A stretch of 64,000 nucleotides of DNA, from assembly GCA_016718315.1 (NCBI GenBank), contig JADKDV010000004.1, positions 558,001 through 622,000 of the forward strand, read 5' to 3'. Below, one piece after another: positions 8,558 through 17,325 of this stretch. Positions within the stretch are counted from its first letter, which is position 1. Each line of letters starts with the position of its first letter. Made by a program: the position numbers and the translations under genes. The stretch comes from Candidatus Obscuribacter sp. Its GTDB lineage: Bacteria > Cyanobacteriota > Vampirovibrionia > Obscuribacterales > Obscuribacteraceae. The notes beneath the pieces were generated by a model. That model did not search any database. It was given only the letters and a program-made list of their open reading frames with translations, and was not told where the DNA came from.

Positions 8558-9603
8558 AGTCCTCTATCGCGTGACATTGGTGCAAAGATGGATTTGATTT
8601 CTTCATTGTCTTGACTGCGTGATTGTTTGACTATCAGGCGTAAAGTTGCACCGGGTATCTGCTTTTTTAGCATAGCGGCATCGTTGCCTTTAAAGCTCGA
8701 AGCATCGGCCACAAGCACCTTGAGGTCTTTAAGAGGAGATAGCTTGAGTAAACCCTTGCCGGTGATAGCCGTTGACTCTATATCCAGTCGCCTTAATTTT
8801 TTTAGAGCCACTATATGCGGTATCGCCTGGTCGGTTATACCTGGATTGGAGCTAATCTCCAGTTGCTCCAGTTGGCTTAAGCGAGCGATAGGCGCCAGAG
8901 TCTTGTCAGTCAGCAATGTATGACCGAGGTTGAGTACCTGCAGGGCAGGGAAGGATACTGGGATTTGCTTGACCGATTCTGGCAATATATGGTTGTTTTG
9001 CAGGTTTAGCACTTTGAGCTTGGACATGGTGGCCAGGTCTTTAAAGCATGTGCCAGTGATCATCGTGCCAAAGGCCGAAATTTGCTCGATATTTTTGAGT
9101 GGTTTTAGAGCGCTCACACCTTTGTCAGTGACCTCGGCGCGGTCCAGGTCAATGTATTTGAGCCCGGTCAGGTGAGTGAGATAAGCGAGGGCTTTGTCGC
9201 CGCCGCCGTCCTCGCTATCGGTCATGGCATAAAATTTGAGCCTGATGCAATCAATGCCATCCGGAGGGATTTTTGACAGAGCGCTCGGATCGATAAAGAA
9301 GCGGTCATTGGGGCGGTAGACGATAAATTTGCCGGGTGGTATTTTGACTACGCCCTGGCATTTTACTGTAGCAAATTGAGTGGAGTTGCGGCTTTCCTGT
9401 CTTGGATCGTCGTAGAGCGTGAGTGTGCCGACCGATTGTTTGTCGGGAAAAATCAATGTCCTTGCCGCCGTTGTGGCGGGGGCGCGCTTAATATGTCCGG
9501 GATTGATCAGGGCGCCATATCCGATAGGCTCTGCCAGGGCTGGACTAGACGATGTGACTAGCAGAGTTGAACCTGCCATCAGGGTCATGAGCATCTTGAG
9601 CAT
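8554..9603 (-). CDS. Exported leucine-rich-repeat protein
   Basis: The ATG at 9603 is preferred over one at 9687 because it starts directly with a Sec signal peptide (MLKMLMTLMAG ending SSPALAEP). About 349 residues remain. From roughly residue 130 there are successive LRRs of about 24 residues with consensus LxxLxxLdLxxTxItdxxLxxL, for example LKYIDLDRAEVTDKGVSALK and LRRLDIESTAITGKGL. This resembles bacterial cysteine-containing or RI-like LRRs used for protein binding. A periplasmic or surface adaptor role is inferred. Confidence 0.8.
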   Translation of the reverse strand: MLKMLMTLMAGSTLLVTSSSPALAEPIGYGALINPGHIKRAPATTAARTLIFPDKQSVGTLTLYDDPRQESRNSTQFATVKCQGVVKIPPGKFIVYRPNDRFFIDPSALSKIPPDGIDCIRLKFYAMTDSEDGGGDKALAYLTHLTGLKYIDLDRAEVTDKGVSALKPLKNIEQISAFGTMITGTCFKDLATMSKLKVLNLQNNHILPESVKQIPVSFPALQVLNLGHTLLTDKTLAPIARLSQLEQLEISSNPGITDQAIPHIVALKKLRRLDIESTAITGKGLLKLSPLKDLKVLVADASSFKGNDAAMLKKQIPGATLRLIVKQSRSQDNEEIKSIFAPMSRDRGL

Positions 9604-9740
9604 TATGATGGGCGCGGGCAGTTTGGATTTAATTGACTGGTACAAAATGGTTGCCTGGGTCTTTTGCGGAGTGGTGGGATTTAGCAATTATAGTGGGTTT
9701 CTTGATTAACCACCTACTGCGGCATCTTAGTGTTGTAATG

Positions 9741-9780
9741 AACAAAACGCGCACCTTGCGGCACGCGTTTGTTTTGCTTT
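9741..9780. terminator. Bidirectional terminator-like hairpin
   Basis: AACAAAACGCG (9741-9751) pairs with CGCGTTTGTT (9764-9773) with one bulged A; inside, CC(TTGC)GG can form a small apical stem. T-rich tracts follow on both strands. It lies about 80 bases past the stop of the minus-strand Asn-rich gene and upstream of the LRR gene. Confidence 0.6.
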
Positions 9781-9854
9781 TTGACATTGACACTGATGCA
9801 GTTGCCTGGCACTTATTTGGCAGTTGTTTGGCAATTGATCACTAAGTGAATTGA

Positions 9855-10556
9855 CTAGATACCGAGAGCTGTACGTATGCCATTTACGTAGCCGTATTGA
9901 CCAATCGAATTAGTCAAACCAGGCACAAGTCCGGTGTTGTTTTGGTAGGGCAGGAGATTGGACAATGGGTTGCCGGTGTAGGGCAAGATGCCATTGCCTG
10001 TGTAGGGTTGGTTTACGTTGCCAGTCAACTTGGCGTTGAGATTGGCAATTTTGTTTTGCAAGCTGATGCGCTCGTTAACACTGAGGTTGTTGTTGAGCAA
10101 GCGTTGTTGCAGGTTTGTGATCTCGTTTTGGATTTTGTAGGCTTTGTTGCCGGTGATATTGCCAAGGATGCCGTTGTTATAGGCAGGATTGACGCCGTTG
10201 TTGAAGATACCGGTATTGTACGGTGCACCATAGGCAGTGCCGTTGGATTGCCAGTTGTTGCCTGTCGAGTTGCCTTGCCAGTTGTTGCGCTGCCAGTTGT
10301 TGCCACGACCAGCACCGCACTGTCCACCACTATTGCCATTGTTATTGGCAAAGCCGTGGTGTCTGTCGCCATCATGATCGCGATCATATCCGCGGTTAAA
10401 ATTGCCACCGCGATTGTTGTTTAAGTTGCCGTTTTGATTGCCCCAATTGTTGTTGCTGATCTGATCATAAAAGGTCCGTGCCTCAGCTGGAGCCTGAAGC
10501 GCTAGGACACCGATAGCAAGCGTCAGACCTAACAGGCTGAGAGATTTTTTGTTCAT
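9855..10556 (-). CDS. Exported Asn/Gly-rich protein of unknown function
   Basis: The 233-residue product starts with a clear signal peptide (MNKKSLSLLGLTLAIGVLAL, cleavage near APAEA at about 26). Residues 30-140 are dominated by Asn, Gly and aromatic residues with WQxN and NNN repeats, and one DRDHDGDRHH cluster that might bind divalent metal. Residues about 140-180 look helical (IQNEITNLQQRLL, LQNKIANLNAKL), a possible short coiled coil. No family is recognised. A cell-surface or matrix role is plausible from composition only. Confidence 0.65.
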   Translation of the reverse strand: MNKKSLSLLGLTLAIGVLALQAPAEARTFYDQISNNNWGNQNGNLNNNRGGNFNRGYDRDHDGDRHHGFANNNGNSGGQCGAGRGNNWQRNNWQGNSTGNNWQSNGTAYGAPYNTGIFNNGVNPAYNNGILGNITGNKAYKIQNEITNLQQRLLNNNLSVNERISLQNKIANLNAKLTGNVNQPYTGNGILPYTGNPLSNLLPYQNNTGLVPGLTNSIGQYGYVNGIRTALGI

Positions 10557-10688
10557 TGTGTGCCTCCTTGGAAGGCTGGATGCCAGGGGCGTCTTGTTAG
10601 AGCGTCTAAGGCTTTTGGTTTACTACTGGACGGGAGAAAAGAACTAAGAAAATCGAAGGCGAAAAATAAAATTGCTTGACGAAGACCG

Positions 10689-10721
10689 GAGGTAGCCCCT
10701 TACGCCCGCAGTGGCTACCTC
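10689..10721 (-). promoter_or_regulatory. Hairpin after the Spy-like gene
   Basis: GAGGTAGCC (10689-10697) and GGCTACCTC (10713-10721) form a perfect 9-bp stem with a 15-base loop, starting 7 bases after the stop of the minus-strand Spy-like gene. There is no immediate T-run, so it may be a 3' stabilising hairpin or a weak terminator. Confidence 0.5.
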
Positions 10722-10727
10722 TCTCAA

Positions 10728-11351
10728 TTAGCCGAGCGGATCATCAAGATCGATGGCGCTCAGGCTGGGACCGGCTCCGGGACCGCCAGGACCCTCGGGA
10801 CCAGGACCAAAGGCTCTGCCTCTCATCCCGCCGCCACGTGGTCCACCGCACTCTCCTTTGCCTTTGCCGCCATGGCCTTTGTGACCCCAGCCGTGCATGC
10901 GATGCATCTTTTGCATCTGCTCACGTTGCTCGGCGGTAAATACATCGGACGAGGCGAGCATCATATTGAGCCGTGCTGTCGACAGGTCTGCTTTGAGGTT
11001 GTTGATTTTGCCTTGCAAAGTGAGGGCGGCCGATTTGTCTACCGTAGTGGCATGCAGGGTCTCTTTTAGTTGACGGCTGGCTACCATCAGCTCAGCTTTT
11101 TTGTTGGCGGTGGAGAGTATGTATTGGTCTCTCAAAGTGCCAAGCTTGGCCTTTTGATCATCGGTCAGGGGGATAAAGTGAGGCTTACGGCCCTCTGTCT
11201 GAGCGACAAAGGAAGGTTTGCCTGTCTCCTGGGCAATGATTGGTGTGGCATTGTCCATGGGAGATACGTTATCTAGTGGAGCGGACTGAGCCAGGACTGG
11301 GGCTACAGAAAACGTGGTGGCGAGTACTGCCAGAATATGTTGAACTTTCAT
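10728..11351 (-). CDS. Spy/CpxP-like periplasmic protein
   Basis: The product has 207 residues and a signal peptide (ILAVLATTFSVAPVLAQ). Residues about 75-150 form the Spy/CpxP helical fold: the LTxxQ-type motif LTDDQKAKLGTLRDQY followed by long helices and a second such motif, FTAEQREQMQKMH. Family members are stress- or metal-induced periplasmic chaperones. The C-terminus is His/Gly/Pro-rich (MHRMHGWGHKGHGGKGKG), suggesting metal binding as in ZraP-like members. It is preceded by GGAGGAATCAATAA-ATG and lies divergent from a MarR regulator, which probably controls it. Confidence 0.8.
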   Translation of the reverse strand: MKVQHILAVLATTFSVAPVLAQSAPLDNVSPMDNATPIIAQETGKPSFVAQTEGRKPHFIPLTDDQKAKLGTLRDQYILSTANKKAELMVASRQLKETLHATTVDKSAALTLQGKINNLKADLSTARLNMMLASSDVFTAEQREQMQKMHRMHGWGHKGHGGKGKGECGGPRGGGMRGRAFGPGPEGPGGPGAGPSLSAIDLDDPLG

Positions 11352-11365
11352 TTATTGATTCCTCC

Positions 11366-11382
11366 GTGATGTTTTACATCAC
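11366..11382. promoter_or_regulatory. Palindrome upstream of the Spy-like RBS
   Basis: GTGATGT-TTT-ACATCAC is a perfect 7-bp inverted repeat with a 3-base centre. It sits immediately upstream of the ribosome binding site of the minus-strand Spy-like gene, so it could be an operator or a hairpin in the leader. Confidence 0.5.
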
Positions 11383-11446
11383 TCATTCACAACTACTAAC
11401 CAAGACGACTTTTGTTCAAAAATAGTTCAAAGGAAATAGATTAAAT

Positions 11447-11459
11447 GCATATCATATGC
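11447..11459. promoter_or_regulatory. Candidate MarR operator between spy-like and marR-like genes
   Basis: GCATAT-C-ATATGC is a perfect 13-base palindrome in the 245-base divergent intergenic region. MarR proteins commonly autoregulate through such AT-rich palindromes. Three nearby copies of GTTCAAA (about 11414, 11425 and 11504) may be further recognition or promoter elements. Confidence 0.45.
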
Positions 11460-11596
11460 TCGGCATTTTCCTCTTGTGCTCGGAGTTGGTCATATATATA
11501 GTTCAAAATACGGATGATTGGACTTGTGGATTATCTAAAAACTGCTATTTTGGAAGGCATAAATTAGCTGCTTAAAACCAGTGGACAGGCTAGACG

Positions 11597-12034
11597 ATGA
11601 AAGACCCAGATAAGACCCATCAACTCTTAAAATCTAATGTCGGCTATTTGCTTAACCGCTCTGCCCAGGTCTTGCGCGATAAACTCAGTGAGGCACTCAA
11701 AGAAGTGCCATTTAGCTTCCATGAATATGTTGTATTACGCCTAATCGAGCTAGAGCTGGCTGAAACCCAGCAGGATGTAGGTCGGCTCAGCGGCATAGAC
11801 CGCAGCTCTATGGTCGCTCTGTTAGATGGGCTGGAGGACCGCGATTTGATTTTGCGTACCAGAGATCCTCAGGATCGGCGTAAACACCAGCTCACAATGA
11901 CGCCAAAAGGGCGTAAAACACTCAGTCACGCCAAGCGTATTGCCGGTCGAGTGCACAAAGAGTTTTTGTCCCCGCTTACAGAGGAGCAGTGGATAGTTTT
12001 GCAAGAGGCGCTCAGTAAGCTCATTGGCGTCTAG
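11597..12034 (+). CDS. MarR family transcriptional regulator
   Basis: The 145-residue product matches the MarR length. It has the winged helix-turn-helix of the family: FHEYVVLRLIELE, then QQDVGRLSGIDRSSMVALLDGLEDRDLI as recognition helix region, and the wing RTRDPQDRRKHQLTMTPKGR with the conserved D-R-R. These dimeric repressors respond to phenolic compounds, oxidants or metals. It is divergent from the Spy-like gene with palindromes in between, so it probably controls itself and that gene. Confidence 0.92.
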   Translation: MKDPDKTHQLLKSNVGYLLNRSAQVLRDKLSEALKEVPFSFHEYVVLRLIELELAETQQDVGRLSGIDRSSMVALLDGLEDRDLILRTRDPQDRRKHQLTMTPKGRKTLSHAKRIAGRVHKEFLSPLTEEQWIVLQEALSKLIGV

Positions 12035-12101
12035 CAGGCATTTTATAAGTGCTAACGCTAGAGGTGGTCAGTTGTGCTGGTTTTGAGTTTCTGCCCAACC
12101 A

Positions 12102-13088
12102 TTAAGGCTCTTCAGCTTTATCTCTATCTCTTTTGGCTTCGACTTTCATCCCCAAAATCTCATAGAGTGCGGCTCTGTCTCTAAATGTTTGGGCAAGCGG
12201 TGCTAGCTCCAGACTCTTATTGAAGTCTTTGAGAGCTTCTTTGTATTGTTTGGCGCTGACTCTCACTTTTGCTCTCTCGCTAAAGGCAAATTCGTCCTCA
12301 GGATTTTTGGCGATAATTGTTGAGAGCACATCGATAGCCTCTTTGTTCTTGCCAGCTTTGGCATAGCACTTTGCTTCTTTTAAGGCGATATCATCGGTCC
12401 ATCGCATGCCCTGTACTTCTTTTATTACGGCAATGGCTTCGTCAAAGCGTTTTGCGTCTTCCAGCATGCCTGCTTTGATCATGAGCCATTTCATCCTGGT
12501 ATCACCAATGCCACCATTGCTGGCTAAAAATGTATCCATGTCTTTGATTGCTTCGCCGTAGCGGTGCAGGTTGTGATATGCGATAGCTCTGGTGCGTAGT
12601 GCATATGGTGTAGGACTTTTGCAGGCAAGGGCTTGGCTGGCAAAGAGGGCTGCTTGCTCATACTTGCCATCGACTAGATTAAGCTCGGCAATCATGCGAT
12701 AAGCTATTGAGTTTTGCGGATCAGATTTGACGGCGCGGTCATAGCAATGGCGGGCTTTGAAATGCTGACTGCCCTCCATGTCGGCATAAAAATAACAGTC
12801 CCCCAGTATCCGCAGCGCCAGTGAGTCGTCAGGATGGTCTTTGAGGTAACGCTGTACAAGCGCTTTGGCTCTGGCTTGCTTATCTCTTGCGTCCAGTGTT
12901 TCGGCTCTTTTGAGGATGGCTATGCCCTGTAACTCCTCATCTTTAAGCTCTTTTGTCGGTTTTGGCCGCTGAGCCATTGCTGGTTGCCAGGTTGCCAAAG
13001 TTGCGAGGGTTAAAGTAGCGAGGGTTAAAGAGATGGCCAAAGACGAGAGGACTAAAGACGTGCGGGCAAAAGAAGAGACGACAGGCAT
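12102..13088 (-). CDS. Exported TPR-repeat protein
   Basis: The ATG at 13088 is preferred over one at 13151 because it begins directly with a signal peptide (MPVVSSFARTSLVLSSLAIS ending QPAMAQ). The product has about 328 residues. Several TPR units are visible, including the AYRMIAELNLVDGKYEQAAL and ALRTRAIAYHNLHRYGEAIK types and a last one with ALKDFNKSLELAPLAQ. TPRs are protein-interaction scaffolds; no catalytic motif is seen. The signal-peptide DNA contains a short tandem repeat (GCGAGGGTTAAAG twice, about 13002-13030). It is divergent from another exported TPR gene. Confidence 0.8.
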   Translation of the reverse strand: MPVVSSFARTSLVLSSLAISLTLATLTLATLATWQPAMAQRPKPTKELKDEELQGIAILKRAETLDARDKQARAKALVQRYLKDHPDDSLALRILGDCYFYADMEGSQHFKARHCYDRAVKSDPQNSIAYRMIAELNLVDGKYEQAALFASQALACKSPTPYALRTRAIAYHNLHRYGEAIKDMDTFLASNGGIGDTRMKWLMIKAGMLEDAKRFDEAIAVIKEVQGMRWTDDIALKEAKCYAKAGKNKEAIDVLSTIIAKNPEDEFAFSERAKVRVSAKQYKEALKDFNKSLELAPLAQTFRDRAALYEILGMKVEAKRDRDKAEEP

Positions 13089-13205
13089 AATTTTCCCGTT
13101 ATTTATGGGCGACTTTGTTTGATTATACTGACTATTTGTTGGCTTCGGCATATTGTTTTAATTTGGGCTGATATACTCAGCAAACGCCTTTTAGTGGAGT
13201 TTACG

Positions 13206-14441
13206 ATGCCAATCAGCAGCAAGTTAGTGGTCGCTTTGTCTGGACTATTTTTTAGTGGTGCTTTTGTCGCGGCTGATGCTGCTGACGTTAAGCCCCCGGC
13301 CAAACCTGCGCCGTCTGGTAAGGCTGCCAGTACTGACAAGTCGGCTGAGACAAAAGCCGCTAAGGCTCCCGATGCTAAAGCTAATAGTGCCAAAGCTACT
13401 GATAGTAAAGTCGGAATGGTTAAGGGTGGTCATCCCGAAAACTGGGGACTCAAATTTACTGACGCCGAGCGCGCCGAAATGAAAAAGGAGTCTGATGCCA
13501 TCCAGAAGGCACTATGCGATAAGCACTACACCCATGGCACCGCTGATTTAGAAAAAAGTCAGGTAGAAAAGGGCTATCTGGAAGCTGTCGCGCTTTTTAA
13601 AGAAAAGAAGTTTGCTGAAGCCAAAGCGCGCTTTACCAAAGCAATTGAGGCTAACGACAAGCCTGAAGAAAAAGCTCTCTATAAGACCCTGGTGATGGCT
13701 ACTTTTAAACACTCACGCAACTACGTCGGCCGTGCCTCATGCTGCTATGAAATGCAAGATTATGCAGGCGCAGTCAAGGATGCAGACGAGGCAATCAAGA
13801 TTTGTCCTGATTACTCACAACCCTATATCGTGCGTGCCAGGGCTTACAAAGCCCTCAAGTTGCCTGATGCCTACATCAAAGACGTCAATACCGCTAGCAG
13901 TCTTGATACCATGCCGCGTGCTCTAGTAATGGATATGAAGTCCATGGGCGGTTTGATGAAGTCTACGTCGCGTATTTTTGCTCAAAAGATTAGAGGCATG
14001 GAAAACCGCGTTGCCGAAAAAACCTTTGTAAATGGCGCTGCTGGACTCAAAAAGTCGCAGTATTTTCCCATGATGCGCGAAGGTCTGGAGCTGGAGAATC
14101 GCAATGACTTTAAAGCAGCACAGACTAAGTTTGGTCTTGTACTCAAAGCTTTGCACGATCCCGCTGAGCTGGCCCTGTGGAAAGATAAATCAGCGCTAGA
14201 TCGTCGCCGTGCATCTGCTTATCAGCATCTCGCTTTTTGTAAGCTCAATTTAAAAGAATACAACGATGCAATCGGTTATCTCACTGAGGCCATCAAGCTG
14301 GATCCAAATGGCTCACAGGCTTATATCAATCGTTCAAAAGCTTATGCCAAAATCGGCAAGATGAAAGAGTCAGAGGCTGATGCAGCTAAAGCTGCCTCAA
14401 TCAAACCAGCACCCGGTCAAACATCCGGTGAAATGGATTAG
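13206..14441 (+). CDS. Exported TPR-repeat protein
   Basis: The ATG at 13206 (MPISSKLVVALSGLFFSGAF) starts a signal peptide, so the longer frame from 13119 is not used. About 411 residues. A Lys/Ala/Ser-rich linker (residues 25-75) precedes TPR units such as GYLEAVALFKEKKFAEAKAR, RASCCYEMQDYAGAVKDADE and a C-terminal pair ending NRSKAYAKIGKMKESEADA. The middle (about 220-300) is helical without clear repeats. It is divergent from the other exported TPR gene, with about 117 bases between starts. The NCS1 permease follows after 12 bases and may be cotranscribed. Confidence 0.8.
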   Translation: MPISSKLVVALSGLFFSGAFVAADAADVKPPAKPAPSGKAASTDKSAETKAAKAPDAKANSAKATDSKVGMVKGGHPENWGLKFTDAERAEMKKESDAIQKALCDKHYTHGTADLEKSQVEKGYLEAVALFKEKKFAEAKARFTKAIEANDKPEEKALYKTLVMATFKHSRNYVGRASCCYEMQDYAGAVKDADEAIKICPDYSQPYIVRARAYKALKLPDAYIKDVNTASSLDTMPRALVMDMKSMGGLMKSTSRIFAQKIRGMENRVAEKTFVNGAAGLKKSQYFPMMREGLELENRNDFKAAQTKFGLVLKALHDPAELALWKDKSALDRRRASAYQHLAFCKLNLKEYNDAIGYLTEAIKLDPNGSQAYINRSKAYAKIGKMKESEADAAKAASIKPAPGQTSGEMD

Positions 14442-14453
14442 TCTCAAGCCAGA

Positions 14454-15797
14454 GTGAGTCAGATGTCTCTAAGTGAGAGTGAGTCAGATTACGCCACTAC
14501 GGCTATACCTCTGGCTGAGCGCAAAAGCGCTTTTACTATGGGGCTTTTGTGGATCACAATGGTGACTTCTTTTCCTACTGTGATGTTTGGTGTCGAGTGG
14601 TATAAAAAAGGTCTGACATTAACGCAAGTTGCTAGTTTGACTGGTCTTAGCTGCATGCTGTTGATGTTGTATTCGATACCATCTACCCAGCTTGGTGCGC
14701 GTAGCGGGCTCAGTTACACTGCATTGAGCCGTTGTATTTTTGGCAGATTTGGCTCGCGACTGATTACTTGTAATTTGATCTGGTTGTTTGTCGGCTGTTA
14801 CGGACTAATTGCGTTATATCTGGCGGAGAGTCTCAATGCTCTCTTTCACTGGCAAATCGCCCTGCCTCTTTTGTCTGCGATCGTGGCAATGCTTATGTCG
14901 GTAAATAACTTCTTTGCCTTTACCGGTGTTGCTAATTTTGCCAGATATGTAGCTGCACCGGCATTAATAGGTTGGGTTGGTTATACCTTTTGCAAAGCCG
15001 CTGCGGTATGTCCGCCGACTGTCTGGCAGCAGCCCGAGACCATGCCTTTTGCTGTGGCTTTGACCAGTGTTTCCACTCTCGTTATTGGTTTTGCCGTCTG
15101 GGGCAATGAGTCTGACTATTGGCGCCACAGTAAGCCCGGGCTGGCTAATTCGGCCTTGCCGCTGATGTTTGCTCTGGCCATTGGACAGATGATTTTTCCA
15201 CTAGCCGGATGGATGGTAGCCAAAAATACTGGTATCACCGAGTATGGTGCTGCTACAGCTTTTATCAATGACTACAGTTTTGCAGGTATGCCGCTTGTGG
15301 CGGCACTGGTGCTATCGGCGTCATACTTTGCATGTAACGACTCCAATCTCTTTGGCGCTGTGCAGGCATGTGAAAACCTCAAGCCCATGACGCACAGGCG
15401 CTGGGCCTTTATCGTGGCGCTGGTGTCAGCTCTTTGTGCTGCGGTGCTCTCTACCAAGGGCCTGTCTAAGTCAATGGAATTATTTACCAGTCTCAACCCT
15501 ATTGTTTTGCCGACCCCTACTGTGATCATGCTCTGCGAATGGTTTTTGCGCGCCAGAGTGTTTAAGGCGGCGCCAATATCTGAGCTAAAGGTGTTACCTT
15601 ATGACCAGCTCCCGTTTATATGCGGAGCGGCTTTTGTTGCGCTTTTGGCCGGTACAGCGGTGGGTCTTTTGACCAGTGGTCTTTTGCCCGGGCTATCGTG
15701 GTGTCTCTTTGGTGTGTCGTCTATCCAGGCGTGGCTCACTGCAGCAGTTGTTTATATACCGCTGCGTCTAATCGAGCATAGGCGACTGGGCGTCTAA
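14454..15797 (+). CDS. NCS1-family nucleobase:cation symporter (CodB-like permease)
   Basis: The 447-residue product has about 12 hydrophobic segments. The order and motifs fit the NCS1 cytosine/purine/allantoin permeases: a cytoplasmic N-terminus, then SFPTVMFGVEWYKKGL, GARSGLSYTALSRCIFG and WLFVGCYGLIA, and an FAVWGNESDYWRHSK segment in helix 6. These import nucleobases or related compounds with H+ or Na+. Start is GTG 14454 or ATG 14463; the latter costs only three residues. No deaminase or hydantoinase is nearby, so the substrate is open. Confidence 0.85.
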   Translation: MSQMSLSESESDYATTAIPLAERKSAFTMGLLWITMVTSFPTVMFGVEWYKKGLTLTQVASLTGLSCMLLMLYSIPSTQLGARSGLSYTALSRCIFGRFGSRLITCNLIWLFVGCYGLIALYLAESLNALFHWQIALPLLSAIVAMLMSVNNFFAFTGVANFARYVAAPALIGWVGYTFCKAAAVCPPTVWQQPETMPFAVALTSVSTLVIGFAVWGNESDYWRHSKPGLANSALPLMFALAIGQMIFPLAGWMVAKNTGITEYGAATAFINDYSFAGMPLVAALVLSASYFACNDSNLFGAVQACENLKPMTHRRWAFIVALVSALCAAVLSTKGLSKSMELFTSLNPIVLPTPTVIMLCEWFLRARVFKAAPISELKVLPYDQLPFICGAAFVALLAGTAVGLLTSGLLPGLSWCLFGVSSIQAWLTAAVVYIPLRLIEHRRLGV

Positions 15798-15818
15798 AGC
15801 GACTGAGCGTCTGAGTTT

Positions 15819-17150
15819 TTATTTTTTAAATTGCTGTAGGCGTGGATCTACCTGTGGTGGCACATGGCGCTCCTGTCCTCTTTGTTGATGAGGATTGGGT
15901 TGCTGTGCTGGCGGTGCGAAGTGCCGCTCTGGGCGATGCATCGGTGGTTGTTGTACTACCGGTGGGCGCTCCATTGGACGTGCTACGGGTGGAGCCACTC
16001 TCTGTTGTTCTGGGCGCGCTACAGGTGGTGCCACTCTCTGTTGTTCAGGTTGTCTATCGATGCGTGGATTAAAACGGTTATCGCGTTGTTGATCGTTTGG
16101 TCTTATGTCCAGCCTGGGATCATGGGCGCGTGGTATGGCACCAGGATTAATACGAGGTTGTTCTACACGCGGCTGTTGTATCCGGGGTTGCTCAATACGA
16201 GGTTGTTCAATACGAGGTTGTTGCAGGCGTGGATCTCTGTCGCGTGGCATATTGCGCGGGTCCATGCGTGGATCAATTCTCTGGTCATTTCTAGGGTCCA
16301 AGCGAGGATCCATACGAGGATCGCGACGCTGCTGGTCAAGGCGAGGATCCATGCGTGGATCTATGCGCGGATCCATACGAGGATCTCGACGCTGCTGATC
16401 ATAACGTGGGTCAAAGCGTGGGTCCATACGAGGGTCCTGGCGCTGCTGGTCATAGCGAGGGTCATAACGTCTGTCGTTACCGCGACCAGTCAGACCTGGT
16501 ATGAGTTGTCTTGGATCAAAGGGCAAGCCGGGAATCATGTCGCGTCCTCTACCATGATTGCCGTGATGAGGCATGATTTGTCCGGGTTGTCCCCAAAAAT
16601 AAGGCTGTGTCTGTTGTTGCTGTCTCCAGCTGGGATCTTGCCATTGTCTCTGGAAGTCGCCGCGCCCGGACATCCAGCCGTTTTCGCGGCGCAGTTGGCG
16701 CTCCATAAACATGCGTTCTTCGTAGGAGTTACCGCTGCGATAATGATCATATCTTTGATGCGAAAGAATGCCACCGATGATGAGGCCAGTAATGGCGGCA
16801 AAGGGGTCGATGGGTGGTCTGCCATCACCATAGCGGTCGTCGCCGTATGCACTATCTGGTCCGCAAGATGGTGGTTGGGTTTGGATCTCGGCTATCTGTT
16901 CAGGGCCATCTGGTGTCGCCATAGTGACGTTGCGAAACCCAGTGTCGCAGCCGTTTTGATCAATTTCTGCCTGGATCATCAGATCTCCGGCACCACCAGG
17001 TATGACTCTATCTTTGGTGGTACGAATCAAATCTATCGCTTCACTTTTGGACAATTGCGATAGCTGGTCACGCATCTCTGCCGCAGCTGATTTAGGGTCT
17101 TCGGCCATGATATTAGCCAGGCGGCGGGATTCGTAATCGGTATATTCCAT
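15819..17150 (-). CDS. DPR-repeat low-complexity protein
   Basis: The 443-residue product has no signal peptide at its N-terminus. Residues 1-95 look folded (MEYTDYESRRLANIMAEDPK; a Cys pair near 70-95). A short hydrophobic stretch PFAAITGLIIGGILS lies near 117-131. From about 210 to 330 there are tandem DPRMDPR/DPRYDQQRR units, then PRIEQPRI-type units and a Pro/Gln/Arg tail. Composition suggests a disordered, strongly basic region able to bind nucleic acid or polyanions. Function unknown. Opposite-strand ORFs here are mirror images of the repeats. Confidence 0.7.
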   Translation of the reverse strand: MEYTDYESRRLANIMAEDPKSAAAEMRDQLSQLSKSEAIDLIRTTKDRVIPGGAGDLMIQAEIDQNGCDTGFRNVTMATPDGPEQIAEIQTQPPSCGPDSAYGDDRYGDGRPPIDPFAAITGLIIGGILSHQRYDHYRSGNSYEERMFMERQLRRENGWMSGRGDFQRQWQDPSWRQQQQTQPYFWGQPGQIMPHHGNHGRGRDMIPGLPFDPRQLIPGLTGRGNDRRYDPRYDQQRQDPRMDPRFDPRYDQQRRDPRMDPRIDPRMDPRLDQQRRDPRMDPRLDPRNDQRIDPRMDPRNMPRDRDPRLQQPRIEQPRIEQPRIQQPRVEQPRINPGAIPRAHDPRLDIRPNDQQRDNRFNPRIDRQPEQQRVAPPVARPEQQRVAPPVARPMERPPVVQQPPMHRPERHFAPPAQQPNPHQQRGQERHVPPQVDPRLQQFKK

Positions 17151-17171
17151 GCGTTCTCCTCGACCTTCAGT

Positions 17172-17195
17172 ACCCTTTATCCGTTGATAAAGGGT
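17172..17195 (-). promoter_or_regulatory. Leader hairpin before the DPR-repeat gene
   Basis: ACCCTTTATC (17172-17181) and GATAAAGGGT (17186-17195) form a perfect 10-bp stem with a CGTT loop. It begins 21 bases upstream of the minus-strand ATG at 17150. It has no T-run, so it is more likely a leader structure or operator than a terminator of the gene ending at 17326. Confidence 0.5.
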
Positions 17196-17325
17196 TTAGT
17201 AAGTTGTATTAGCCAGCGGATAGTTACGCTCTAAGGGAGGAGTGGATTTTGCGTATATAAACCAGCGCCAGGCAACTTGCTTTGTTGCTTGTTGCTCATC
17301 TTAATTTGGAAAAGTAATCGAGTTG

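Noticed and set aside
9897..10424. 175-residue plus-strand ORF opposite the Asn-rich gene
   Set aside because: Its Val-rich sequence is the complement of Asn codons; the minus frame has a signal peptide and RBS-like context.
16060..16440. Regular repeats resembling a CRISPR array
   Set aside because: The repeats are short, in phase with codons (DPR units), without constant-length unique spacers or palindromic repeats.
15864..17063. 399-residue plus-strand ORF opposite the DPR-repeat gene
   Set aside because: It is the mirror of the tandem repeats on the minus strand. The minus frame has sensible composition and an N-terminal folded part, so the plus frame is an artefact.
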